A DNA stretch of 38,618 nucleotides from a virus: positions 1 through 38,618 of IMG/VR virus record IMGVR_UViG_3300025137_000004; one strand, written 5' to 3'. The notes under the pieces are model-generated. The model searched no databases. It was not told where the DNA came from and saw nothing but the letters and a program-made list of their open reading frames with translations. Of the stretch, positions 31,045-37,263 are shown piece by piece; position 1 is the first letter of the stretch; each line of letters opens with the position of its first letter. The translations under genes were made by a program, and so were the position numbers.

Positions 31045-31232
31045 CTAAAAAACAATTAGAGGAAAAACTAGAAGAACAAACAAGTTCAAACATTCAAATG
31101 AACGAAGCTTTAATGTACATAGTAAGTATAGTTAAAGCTTGGCAGAATAAAAAAATTGGCAATTTAAGAGCCATAACAACAATAAGTAAAGTATTCATTA
31201 AAAAGGAGAAAGAAAATGAAAGTAAATCTTGA
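31041..31232 (+). CDS. Small coiled-coil protein, 63 residues
   Basis: The start overlaps the nuclease stop as ATGA. The product begins MTKKQLEEKLEEQTSSNIQM and has a helical, heptad-like pattern, followed by IVSIVKAWQNKKIGNL. Coupled expression suggests a partner of the nuclease or of the following proteins, but no family is seen. Confidence 0.55.
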   Translation: MTKKQLEEKLEEQTSSNIQMNEALMYIVSIVKAWQNKKIGNLRAITTISKVFIKKEKENESKS

Positions 31233-31428
31233 TGACACAATAATGCAATCAAAAACAATGACACAAGTTTGCAAATTACTAGAAGAGATGTGCATAGAAT
31301 TAAAAAGATTATCTCGTAAAAATGCAGAGCCAAATGAAAATACAAAGGATTTAATATCTTTAGGTCGTTATGTAAACAATGTTAATAAAAAACGACTTAA
31401 TGTAATTAAAAAATACAAAAAAGCATGA
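31216..31428 (+). CDS. Small helical protein, 70 residues
   Basis: An AAAAGGAGAAAGAAA ribosome site lies inside the previous gene. The product begins MKVNLDDTIMQSKTMTQVCK and is basic at the C-terminus (NKKRLNVIKKYKKA). Its stop overlaps the next ATG as ATGA. No family is recognised. Confidence 0.55.
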   Translation: MKVNLDDTIMQSKTMTQVCKLLEEMCIELKRLSRKNAEPNENTKDLISLGRYVNNVNKKRLNVIKKYKKA

Positions 31429-31646
31429 CACACAATGGCAAGACACTACTTTGTGGAGACAAAATTACATTCGCATCAGGAATGGATAATCAAGGTGAGA
31501 AAGAATATTCTTACGGAGAAATTGTCTCTTTTAGTGGTAAGAAAGGAGAATTGTTTGTACATATAAATAGGTATGGTAAAAACAAACAATATGTAATAGT
31601 AAAACATGAGGATGTAATCAATGTTATTGAAGAAAAAGGAAAATAA
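31425..31646 (+). CDS. Small beta-rich protein, 73 residues
   Basis: The product begins MTHNGKTLLCGDKITFASGM and contains SYGEIVSFSGKKGELFVHIN, a pattern like a small SH3-like beta barrel. It overlaps both neighbours. Function unknown; DNA or RNA contact is possible. Confidence 0.55.
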   Translation: MTHNGKTLLCGDKITFASGMDNQGEKEYSYGEIVSFSGKKGELFVHINRYGKNKQYVIVKHEDVINVIEEKGK

Positions 31647-32511
31647 AAGTCCTGCGTTTCAATTTTACGCAAGAGATTTTTTAGCTGATATTAATGTTCA
31701 ATTAATGACAATGGAAGAGCGAGGTATTTATATAACTTTGCTAGCATACGCTTGGATTGAGAAAGGAATACCAAGTGATACAAGTAAACTAAAAAGACTA
31801 TGTGGAAACCCTGACGACTTTGACAGCGCAATTCAGAATGTATTAAATTGCTTTCAAGAGCATGATGGTAAATATTATAATCCAAGGATGGAATCTGTTC
31901 GTTCTGAACAGTTAGATAGAAAACAAAAGATGAGTGACGCAGGCAAAAAAGGTGCTGAAAAAAGATGGAATAATGGGGTAGCCATACAAAAGCCATTAGC
32001 TAAATATAACCCTGCTACTGCTACTGCTACTGCTACTGCAAAAATACCTTATACAGACATACAAGGTTTGTATAATAAAAAATTAGGTAAAGTATTACCT
32101 AGTATAAATACACTAACTAATAAGAGAAAGTCTTTAATATGCTCTATATGGAAAGATAATCCTAATATAGAGTTCTTTGATACATTGTATGGTAAAGTCT
32201 CTAAAATACCTTTTTTAACAGGTGATAATGACAGAGGATGGAAAGCAGACTTTGATTTTGTACATAAGATGGATAAAGTTGTTAAAATAATGGAAGGTGG
32301 ATATGTAGGTATAGGTACGAAAAAAGAAGGTAATGTATTTAAAAGACCTGAAGATATAGTTTATGTATGTCCTAAACATCCTAAACATGAAAAACGCAAA
32401 GGAGATAGAAACCTATTTGCTTTCTGTGGTATTAAAGATTGCAGAGAAAGAATGGTGAATAGAGACGCTGAGAATTTTGAAAAGCTAGTTGAAGAAGCGC
32501 TAGCTGGTTAG
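31621..32511 (+). CDS. DUF1376-type replication initiator-like protein, 296 residues
   Basis: The N-terminal 95 residues (SPAFQFYARDFLADINVQLM, then ERGIYITLLAYAWIEKGIP) match the DUF1376/YdaU-type domain, a winged-helix-like module of phage replication proteins. A linker carries the repeat PATATATATAK. The C-terminal part has a cysteine/histidine cluster (YVCPKHPKHEKRKGDRN, then FCGIKDC) that could bind zinc. Proteins of this kind start replication and recruit host helicase. It is the last gene of the early arm. The tandem 12-mers at 23050-23096 are the best candidate target. There is no phage DNA polymerase, so host replication enzymes would be used. Confidence 0.75.
   Translation: MLLKKKENKSPAFQFYARDFLADINVQLMTMEERGIYITLLAYAWIEKGIPSDTSKLKRLCGNPDDFDSAIQNVLNCFQEHDGKYYNPRMESVRSEQLDRKQKMSDAGKKGAEKRWNNGVAIQKPLAKYNPATATATATAKIPYTDIQGLYNKKLGKVLPSINTLTNKRKSLICSIWKDNPNIEFFDTLYGKVSKIPFLTGDNDRGWKADFDFVHKMDKVVKIMEGGYVGIGTKKEGNVFKRPEDIVYVCPKHPKHEKRKGDRNLFAFCGIKDCRERMVNRDAENFEKLVEEALAG
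32014..32040 (+). repeat. GCTACT hexanucleotide repeat
   Basis: Four perfect tandem copies of GCTACT plus GCA encode the Ala-Thr linker of the replication protein. Each copy adds two residues without a frame change, so copy-number change would only lengthen or shorten the linker. Confidence 0.9.
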
Positions 32512-32518
32512 CAGCGCT
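32496..32518. terminator. Hairpin at the convergence of the two genome arms
   Basis: AGCGCT (32496-32501) pairs with AGCGCT (32513-32518), with a bulge and a further two-base GC/GC step and a six-base loop. It overlaps the stop of the replication gene and lies just before the stop of the opposing gene. No U run follows. A bidirectional pause or termination point is the likely role. Confidence 0.5.
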
Positions 32519-32523
32519 GGCAG

Positions 32524-33021
32524 CTATGTTGCTAGCATATCTGGAGCTACAACCTCTATAAACTTATCAATAGTTCCCTTACCACCTGCATTATAATGTT
32601 TCAACCAATATTCAGCTTGGCTTTCTACATCGTCTGATTTAGGCAAAGGCGAAGGCACGCGCCTATATACAAGTCTAGCCATACATATAGCAAAAGCTAG
32701 ATTAATAGTCAAAAGTCTTTCGCAGTCTTGAACTGTAGGAATCTCATTTTTATATTTATCATCTAACTCACATGCCTCAATAACGTCATACCATAATCCT
32801 TTACGATATTTAAGATAGTTATTAAAAATATCAAAAGCTGTATTTGGTTCTACTTGAAAAAATGAACGAGCTATTTTGCTAGGATATTGCATCAAAGCCC
32901 TATACTTTGATTCTACAAGCCCCGTGTTGAATACCATTGTGCTAGCTTGCTCATTATAAAGTCCTACCCTATTAAGAGTATCTTCAATAATTTCTTTCAT
33001 ATCTCTATATAAGTATTTCAT
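32524..33021 (-). CDS. Lysozyme-like phage protein (possible endolysin or transglycosylase), 165 residues
   Basis: Reading from ATG at 33021, the protein is MKYLYRDMKEIIEDTLNRVG, then TGLVESKYRALMQYPSKIAR, then SFFQVEPNTAFDIFNNYL. This matches a phage family with the pattern LG......E.L...G..ES......Q....A...FQ.EP.T..DI..NYL, often called transglycosylase-like. The E-S and F-Q-V-E-P elements resemble the catalytic Glu and the Q motif of SLT-type lysozymes. The activity is not certain. A longer frame to 33144 exists, but that extension overlaps a separate small basic gene, so 33021 is preferred. It is the last gene of the late arm, near the candidate holins, which fits a lysis role. Confidence 0.55.
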   Translation of the reverse strand: MKYLYRDMKEIIEDTLNRVGLYNEQASTMVFNTGLVESKYRALMQYPSKIARSFFQVEPNTAFDIFNNYLKYRKGLWYDVIEACELDDKYKNEIPTVQDCERLLTINLAFAICMARLVYRRVPSPLPKSDDVESQAEYWLKHYNAGGKGTIDKFIEVVAPDMLAT

Positions 33022-33127
33022 TTTTATCTTTCTTTTTTTTATTTTTAAGTTGTCTTTTATAGACTTTGATAGCGTTGCGCTTTTTCCGTCTTTCTTGCTT
33101 TCTAGCTTTAGCGTTTCTGTTAGGCAT
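33005..33127 (-). CDS. Small basic protein, 40 residues (MPNR family-like)
   Basis: The product starts MPNRNAKARKQERRKKRNAI and ends in a lysine-rich tail. Proteins of the form MPNR.AK.RK..KR are frequent as tiny genes in marine phages. It overlaps the lysozyme-like gene by 17 bases and lies in a different frame from its 5' extension. Function unknown; RNA or DNA binding is plausible from the charge. Confidence 0.65.
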   Translation of the reverse strand: MPNRNAKARKQERRKKRNAIKVYKRQLKNKKKKDKNEILI

Positions 33128-33150
33128 TTAAATAATTTACACATACATAA

Positions 33151-34512
33151 TTAAGATTCATATACTTTACCTCTATAGATTGAGCGACCTTCATAGATTC
33201 CAACAGTATCTATTTGAAAATTTTCATCTGTGTATTCAACAATTCCCACCCCTTGTTGCCAATTATACCTAGTTCCTCCACCAGGAACTACTCCATCTAT
33301 CCTACAAAGAGTTCCACAAGATATTGCTTGATATATTTTTGGCTTTCCATGTGTCCATACTGTTTTATGCGCCATCTCTAATCTATGTACATGACCTTGA
33401 ATTATACTAATTCTTGGAGAGTTTAATAGTTTCATAACACTTTGTCCACTTTGTGCGCCTACCTTTATACCATGTATGCAAACTAAATTATTATTTATAT
33501 AAAACTCACCATGAGGATAATTGCCAACATATTGTACATCTAATTTATCTAGTCCCAATAAATAAGGTACGGATATTATTGGTGCAGACTTTGGTTCATT
33601 AGCAGGCTTTATACCATACGCTTGAATTGTGTTTTGCACAATACTATCAATCATTCTTTTTTCGTGATTGCCTTCTATGTATACCATTTCCTTGCAATAT
33701 GGTCTTAACTCTGTAATCCATGAAGCTACATAATCTAAGCTAGGTTGTGTCGTAAAATAAAACTCAGGAGAACGTACAAAATGTGTAGACCAATCAGGCA
33801 AGTCTAGCATATCACCTAGCATTATTATTCTATCAGGGTTTATATCTTTTATTATTTGAGTAGCAATAGAAATTGCTCTTAAATCATGTAGAGGTGTTAA
33901 CTTCCCTGTTTCAAGGTCTCGCTTAAATCCACATTGAGAGTCTGGTAATATTACATCTACTTTTAATTTTCTTTTTGGTGTTTTAACATTGAATCTTAAT
34001 GGAGATGTATTTGCGCCTTGTACTGATGGAAACTCACATATAACAGGAGTTTTTCGCATTAAAGTAGCTCTAGCTTGATAATTAGTATGTGTATTCCATA
34101 CTATCCTTCCATCTATTTCTTCTTTAGCAGAAACATCCCATTGATTGACTTTAAATGATTCTACTTTCCAGTCACTTTTATTAATATCAAATTTTGCTAG
34201 CAAATCATCCAGCGTTGGAGGTTTTTTTTCTTTAAAGTTACCTTCTATTGTAGCGTAATTATTTTCTTTAGTTAGTGAAGATGATGAAGAGTTTTTACTA
34301 GAGAAGTTTGTATAGTTTTTATTAAAGTCTTTTATGGTCTTATTGGCTTTAACGTTACCATTACGGACTTGCCTTCTTACCATGCTGTATGTCCGTTTAT
34401 GACCAAATTCTTTAGTTAAAACTTCAGCAGTTTCTTTATATGTAAAGCCTTGTTCAATTAAGTCTTTAGCTTTTTGCTGTTCTTCCCTAGTCCACGGTCT
34501 AGGTTTTCTCAT
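33151..34512 (-). CDS. Metallophosphoesterase with N-terminal helix-turn-helix, 453 residues
   Basis: Residues 1-55 (RPWTREEQQKAKDLIEQGFT, then YKETAEVLTKEFGHKRTYS) form a Myb/Sigma70-region-4-like helix-turn-helix. A serine/asparagine-rich linker (65-85) follows. The calcineurin-like phosphoesterase domain has D-S-Q at 191-193, GDMLD at 233-237, GNHE at 281-284, IHG (His 347) and GHVH at 373-376. The usual D-x-H first motif is D-S-Q here; the other metal ligands are present. The enzyme may hydrolyse phosphodiesters in nucleic acids or nucleotides, guided by the DNA-binding part. Its place in the late arm between holin-like and lysozyme-like genes is unusual. Similar fusions occur in other phages, function unproven. 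Confidence 0.8.
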   Translation of the reverse strand: MRKPRPWTREEQQKAKDLIEQGFTYKETAEVLTKEFGHKRTYSMVRRQVRNGNVKANKTIKDFNKNYTNFSSKNSSSSSLTKENNYATIEGNFKEKKPPTLDDLLAKFDINKSDWKVESFKVNQWDVSAKEEIDGRIVWNTHTNYQARATLMRKTPVICEFPSVQGANTSPLRFNVKTPKRKLKVDVILPDSQCGFKRDLETGKLTPLHDLRAISIATQIIKDINPDRIIMLGDMLDLPDWSTHFVRSPEFYFTTQPSLDYVASWITELRPYCKEMVYIEGNHEKRMIDSIVQNTIQAYGIKPANEPKSAPIISVPYLLGLDKLDVQYVGNYPHGEFYINNNLVCIHGIKVGAQSGQSVMKLLNSPRISIIQGHVHRLEMAHKTVWTHGKPKIYQAISCGTLCRIDGVVPGGGTRYNWQQGVGIVEYTDENFQIDTVGIYEGRSIYRGKVYES

Positions 34513-34521
34513 ATTTTTAAT

Positions 34522-34755
34522 CTAATCGTTTATTTTTTTCTTAAACTCTGCAAACCAAACATCATCGAGTTTATTCTTGCTAGATTTAACAAGTTTTTCA
34601 ACAATCTGTAAAGCAATCTTTTTTAAAACTTTCTCACTTACCATTGTTTTTACACCTGTGATTACAAAACCTCTAACAAAAGGAATATATAAACCACCAC
34701 CTATAACAGCAACAGTTCCTAATACAGCTGTCCAATTACTTTGAATCCAATCCAT
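34522..34755 (-). CDS. Small membrane protein, holin-like, 77 residues
   Basis: One hydrophobic segment (WTAVLGTVAVIGGGLYIPFV, residues 8-27) is followed by a second, weaker one and a positively charged C-terminal helix (KVLKKIALQIVEKLVKSSKN). A GGAGAAATA ribosome site lies inside the upstream gene. The format and the position next to another membrane protein and a lysozyme-like gene suggest a holin. Phage holins vary too much to be sure. Confidence 0.55.
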   Translation of the reverse strand: MDWIQSNWTAVLGTVAVIGGGLYIPFVRGFVITGVKTMVSEKVLKKIALQIVEKLVKSSKNKLDDVWFAEFKKKIND

Positions 34756-34927
34756 TATTTCTCCATTCTTTATACTTTAACAATAGTGTTAATATACCAA
34801 TTAACACACCAATAATCATACCAAAAAATTGTATTAAAGGGGACAGCACTTCTATCATTGGCAATATACAGCCTCCAAAGCTTGTTGCGATACCTAGTAT
34901 CGGATGTTTTTGTAAATAAGATTCCAT
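34736..34927 (-). CDS. Small two-span membrane protein, holin-like, 63 residues
   Basis: The product is MESYLQKHPILGIATSFGGC, then ILPMIEVLSPLIQFFGMIIG, then VLIGILTLLLKYKEWRNNGL. It has two hydrophobic helices with a short polar end, a typical class II holin layout. The ATG at 34927 is two bases after the upstream stop. A TTG three codons earlier is possible. It overlaps the next gene by 20 bases. The pair may be holin and antiholin, by position only. Confidence 0.55.
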   Translation of the reverse strand: MESYLQKHPILGIATSFGGCILPMIEVLSPLIQFFGMIIGVLIGILTLLLKYKEWRNNGLDSK

Positions 34928-34928
34928 T

Positions 34929-35177
34929 TTATGCAAATATTCTATGTGATTTTGTTTTGCTAGCTATTTTTTTGGGCTGATTAGAGTGCTGCTTACCTTT
35001 TTTCTTATCTTTTCTTTTGGCAGCAGTAGTGCTAGCATATTCAGCAGCAGTTAAATCTTTTATAGCTTGTTCTGGTAAATATCTTTCACCAGTTTTGCTA
35101 GATTTTTTACCTGATTTAGTACGCCATTTTTGTTTTGTCCACGCCTTAAGACTTCGTTGGGATTTTTTTAAAGCCAT
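34929..35177 (-). CDS. Small basic conserved phage protein, 82 residues
   Basis: The N-terminal pattern SLKAWTKQKWRTKSGKKSS then TGERYLPEQAIKDLTAAEYA is a widespread family in marine phages and large viruses (S.K.W..QKW.TKSGK...GERYLP..A...L...EYA). Its function is unknown. It is strongly basic throughout and ends KKIASKTKSHRIFA. It belongs to a block of small basic genes. Its start overlaps the stop of the 60-residue gene. Confidence 0.7.
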   Translation of the reverse strand: MALKKSQRSLKAWTKQKWRTKSGKKSSKTGERYLPEQAIKDLTAAEYASTTAAKRKDKKKGKQHSNQPKKIASKTKSHRIFA

Positions 35178-35359
35178 TAACGAAACCCACCACCTCTGGC
35201 TTTATATTTTTTTGCTAGCATTTGAGCTTTTCTAGCTGACCATTGACCAGCAGCGCCACCTTTTGTCCCAGCTTTTATAGCTTCAAAAATTCTTTTGCGC
35301 ATAGTAGGTTTTGTATAATTACCTGCTTCGTTTACTCTTGATTTGTTTTTTTTTTGCAT
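35177..35359 (-). CDS. Small basic conserved phage protein, 60 residues
   Basis: The C-terminal GTKGGAAGQWSARKAQMLAK then KYKARGGGF matches a family seen in marine phages and giant viruses (KGG..GQWSARKAQ.LA..Y...GGG). Its function is unknown. Together with the neighbouring WTKQKW-type protein it is often found in the same gene neighbourhoods. No clear ribosome site is seen, and coupling to an upstream lysine-rich peptide is possible. Confidence 0.7.
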   Translation of the reverse strand: MQKKNKSRVNEAGNYTKPTMRKRIFEAIKAGTKGGAAGQWSARKAQMLAKKYKARGGGFR

Positions 35360-35371
35360 AAGTTTTTTAGT

Positions 35372-35452
35372 TTATTTATAAACTACTTTTTTTTTCTTTT
35401 TATTTTTAGAAGCAGGTTTTGGTTTATTGTTTGTAGATTTTTTCTTTTTCAT
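35372..35452 (-). CDS. Tiny lysine-rich peptide, 26 residues
   Basis: A 26-codon frame (MKKKKSTNNKPKPASKNKKK, ending VVYK) fills the gap between two small basic genes. No good ribosome site is visible and the base composition is A-rich, so chance is possible. The fit in a row of basic genes supports it weakly. Confidence 0.35.
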   Translation of the reverse strand: MKKKKSTNNKPKPASKNKKKKKVVYK

Positions 35453-35455
35453 TTT

Positions 35456-35737
35456 TTACTTTTTTTTGAACCTTGGGTTTGGACCTCCGTAAGCCCTTGT
35501 TGTGTTTTTTGCTACTTTTCTTCTTTTACTTTTTCTTCTTCTTAATGTATCATCTTTTTTAATAGCTTTAGCTACAGCTTTAGATTTACCTCGTTGAGGA
35601 TTAAATCTTGGGTCAGATGCACCTTTTTTGCGAGTTACTTTTCCCATACCATAACCATAATCAGGGTCTTTGCTTGCTTGCTTTAAAGAAGTAAAATCTC
35701 TTTCTTTCTTTAAGAGTTTATCAGTTTTATCTTGCAT
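35456..35737 (-). CDS. Small basic protein, 93 residues
   Basis: The N-terminus MQDKTDKLLKKERDFTSLKQ resembles that of the next gene upstream (TDKILQSERNLTH), which suggests an old duplication of that part. Two PRF motifs occur (SDPRFNP and NPRFKKK). The middle is R- and K-rich (RRRKSKRRKVAKN). Function unknown; nucleic-acid binding is likely from the charge. Confidence 0.6.
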   Translation of the reverse strand: MQDKTDKLLKKERDFTSLKQASKDPDYGYGMGKVTRKKGASDPRFNPQRGKSKAVAKAIKKDDTLRRRKSKRRKVAKNTTRAYGGPNPRFKKK

Positions 35738-35745
35738 TATTTAAC

Positions 35746-36039
35746 CTATTTATTTTTTTTTCTTTTTTTTCTATCTTTTGCATAACCAGAAATAGCTCCC
35801 ATAATAGCGCCTCCAACTACACCAGATTGATATTGTTTTCCTCTTCTTACAGTTTTTCCTTTTCCTCCTGTTACTCCTATTGCAGAAGCAGTACCAGCTC
35901 CAACTAAAGCACCTTTTAGCATTGACTTAGCTGTTCCTTTTGCTCTTGACAACGTTTTTTGTCTATGAGTCAGATTTCTTTCTGATTGCAAAATTTTATC
36001 AGTCGGGTCTTTTTTTGTTTGTTTCTTTTTTGTTTGCAT
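35746..36039 (-). CDS. Basic protein with glycine-zipper segments, 97 residues
   Basis: After a polar N-terminus (PTDKILQSERNLTHRQKTLS), two small-residue helices occur (MLKGALVGAGTASAIGVTGG and GVVGGAIMGAISGYAKDRKK). They form glycine-zipper-like hairpins that can insert into membranes. The C-terminus is strongly basic. Membrane or virion functions, including lysis, are possible. Its ATG overlaps the stop of the next upstream gene as TAATG. Confidence 0.55.
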   Translation of the reverse strand: MQTKKKQTKKDPTDKILQSERNLTHRQKTLSRAKGTAKSMLKGALVGAGTASAIGVTGGKGKTVRRGKQYQSGVVGGAIMGAISGYAKDRKKRKKNK

Positions 36040-36302
36040 TATTTAGCCTTACTTTTTCTTTTTTGTTTAGAGCCACGACCATTTCCTATTTTAGCTTCTA
36101 TATAGTTTAATTGGTCAGTAACTTCATCATTTAATTGTTGAAATTTGTCTACCATTACGTTTTTAGCATCAATTAATTTAATAATTATTTGATGTAAATC
36201 ATCAATTTTTTTGTTTAACTCGTTAGTCATCCATTTGAATGTCATCCAAAGAATACCAGCAGCTAATCCAGCAAAACCGATTTCTGTCCAATTTTCAATC
36301 AT
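36039..36302 (-). CDS. Single-span membrane protein with coiled coil, holin- or spanin-like, 87 residues
   Basis: One transmembrane helix (IGFAGLAAGILWMTFKWMT, residues about 8-26) is followed by a long coiled coil (LNKKIDDLHQIIIKLIDAKN) and a basic tail (RGSKQKRKSKAK). This is the layout of BhlA/UviB-type holin-like proteins and of inner-membrane spanins. The ATG overlaps the glycine-zipper gene on one side and lies one base from the next. A lysis role is plausible but not shown. Confidence 0.55.
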   Translation of the reverse strand: MIENWTEIGFAGLAAGILWMTFKWMTNELNKKIDDLHQIIIKLIDAKNVMVDKFQQLNDEVTDQLNYIEAKIGNGRGSKQKRKSKAK

Positions 36303-36485
36303 TTATTTTTTCCAAGATTTTTTAGCAGTTTGTTGTGCTTTTTTATTTAAATCTCGATAGTGAAAAAGACGAACGCTAGATTTTGTATGGGTTTTACCAG
36401 AATGTAAATGATTATTAGCCATTTTGTGCATAACACCTTTATGTTCCTTGCCATCTTTTTTGTAATGTTTTAATCCTATTGCCAT
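36303..36485 (-). CDS. Small conserved phage protein (KHY-KDG family), 60 residues
   Basis: The sequence AIGLKHYKKDGKEHKGVMHK, then HLHSGKTHTKSSVRLFHY, then KKAQQTAKKSWKK matches a very common tiny family in marine phages (KHY.KDG..H.G..HKM.NG.LH.GKTHT..S..L.H...L...A.K.A). It is histidine- and lysine-rich; its function is unknown. It is followed directly by the single-span membrane protein. Confidence 0.75.
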   Translation of the reverse strand: MAIGLKHYKKDGKEHKGVMHKMANNHLHSGKTHTKSSVRLFHYRDLNKKAQQTAKKSWKK

Positions 36486-36529
36486 AATGCTACCAACTTT
36501 TCTTTTTAAGCCAAATCATTAAAAACATA

Positions 36530-36781
36530 TTAAACCTTATTACTTTCTTCTTTTGTTTCAGTATTTGTTTCTGCATCTTTAAAAGATGCTGCTAATGCAT
36601 CATGAAAAGCTTGTCTACCAAACTGTAATTGTTGCAAATTAAATTTAGAGGTTGTTAGTTTTCTATCTAAATCTTGCACATGTGCTAGCATAACTTGCTG
36701 TTCTTGATTTAAATCATCAAAATAATAATCCTTATTATCTACTGTTACTACTGGTTTTTTTTCATTTACTTTTTTAACCAT
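36530..36781 (-). CDS. Small helical phage protein, 83 residues
   Basis: The pattern DNKDYYFDDLNQEQQVMLAH, then VQDLDRKLTTSKFNLQQLQF, then GRQAFHDALAASFKD matches a common marine-phage family (V.I.G..Y....L.....L..V..LD..I......L..L...R.AF..AL). It forms a helical bundle of unknown role. It is sometimes found near structural genes. The start has a GGAGTTAATA leader. Confidence 0.7.
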   Translation of the reverse strand: MVKKVNEKKPVVTVDNKDYYFDDLNQEQQVMLAHVQDLDRKLTTSKFNLQQLQFGRQAFHDALAASFKDAETNTETKEESNKV

Positions 36782-36791
36782 TATTAACTCC

Positions 36792-37019
36792 TTATTTTTT
36801 TTGTTTAGTTTTCATTGATACAGTTGGATTTTTAATTTCTACTGTTTCCATTATTCTGTGTTTTATACACCAATAACTTTTTCCGTTATAAATATCATCT
36901 ATTAAGTAAACATGAGAAACATCTTTATTGTCTAGTATTCTATTTCCCATAACATTAGGGGCGCAAGAAAAAATAAACACCCAAGCTATTAACACAAATG
37001 CTATTCTAATTACTACCAT
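36792..37019 (-). CDS. Small signal-anchored or lipoprotein-like protein, 75 residues
   Basis: The N-terminus MVVIRIAFVLIAWVFIFSCA is a hydrophobic signal ending in IFSC, a possible but imperfect lipobox. A polar C-terminal part follows (LDNKDVSHVYLIDDIYNGKS). The ATG at 37019 has AGGA six bases upstream. An earlier ATG at 37037 lies further into the previous gene. Together with the next protein (also ending its signal in IFSC) it could be a spanin-like pair or two small envelope proteins. Confidence 0.5.
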   Translation of the reverse strand: MVVIRIAFVLIAWVFIFSCAPNVMGNRILDNKDVSHVYLIDDIYNGKSYWCIKHRIMETVEIKNPTVSMKTKQKK

Positions 37020-37263
37020 TGTTAATCCTATAAGCATCTATATACAAATCATTATATATGCCCAAGCTATCTGCTTTCCAGATAGCCTTTCTCATTAAGC
37101 TGTCTAGCTCAAACATTTCTTGTGATAATTCTTCTCGTGTCTTGCCTATGTAATAATCTTGACAGCTAAATATGCTAAACATAAATGCTACCATAAATCC
37201 TACTATAACAAGTGCGTGTAAAGCTTTACTAGCATCTGCCCATTCGTTTAACTTCTTATGCAT
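37006..37263 (-). CDS. Small membrane or lipoprotein-like protein, 85 residues
   Basis: After a polar start (MHKKLNEWADASKALHALVI) comes a hydrophobic helix (VIVGFMVAFMFSIFSCQDYY, residues about 19-35). It ends in IFSC, like the following protein. The C-terminal half is helical and charged (TREELSQEMFELDSLMRKAI). The gene is coupled to the next one by a short overlap. Two overlapping small membrane genes of this kind are found in spanin loci, but this is inference. Confidence 0.5.
   Translation of the reverse strand: MHKKLNEWADASKALHALVIVGFMVAFMFSIFSCQDYYIGKTREELSQEMFELDSLMRKAIWKADSLGIYNDLYIDAYRINNGSN

Noticed and set aside
31691-31996. 101-codon minus-strand frame within the replication initiator gene
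   Set aside because: It lies opposite the conserved DUF1376 domain, has no ribosome site and would be the only gene on the wrong strand in this arm.
33022-33144. N-terminal extension of the lysozyme-like protein to a start at 33144
   Set aside because: The extension overlaps a small basic gene of a known type in another frame and its composition (MCKLFKCLTETLKL...) does not match the family. The start at 33021 agrees with the conserved N-terminus.
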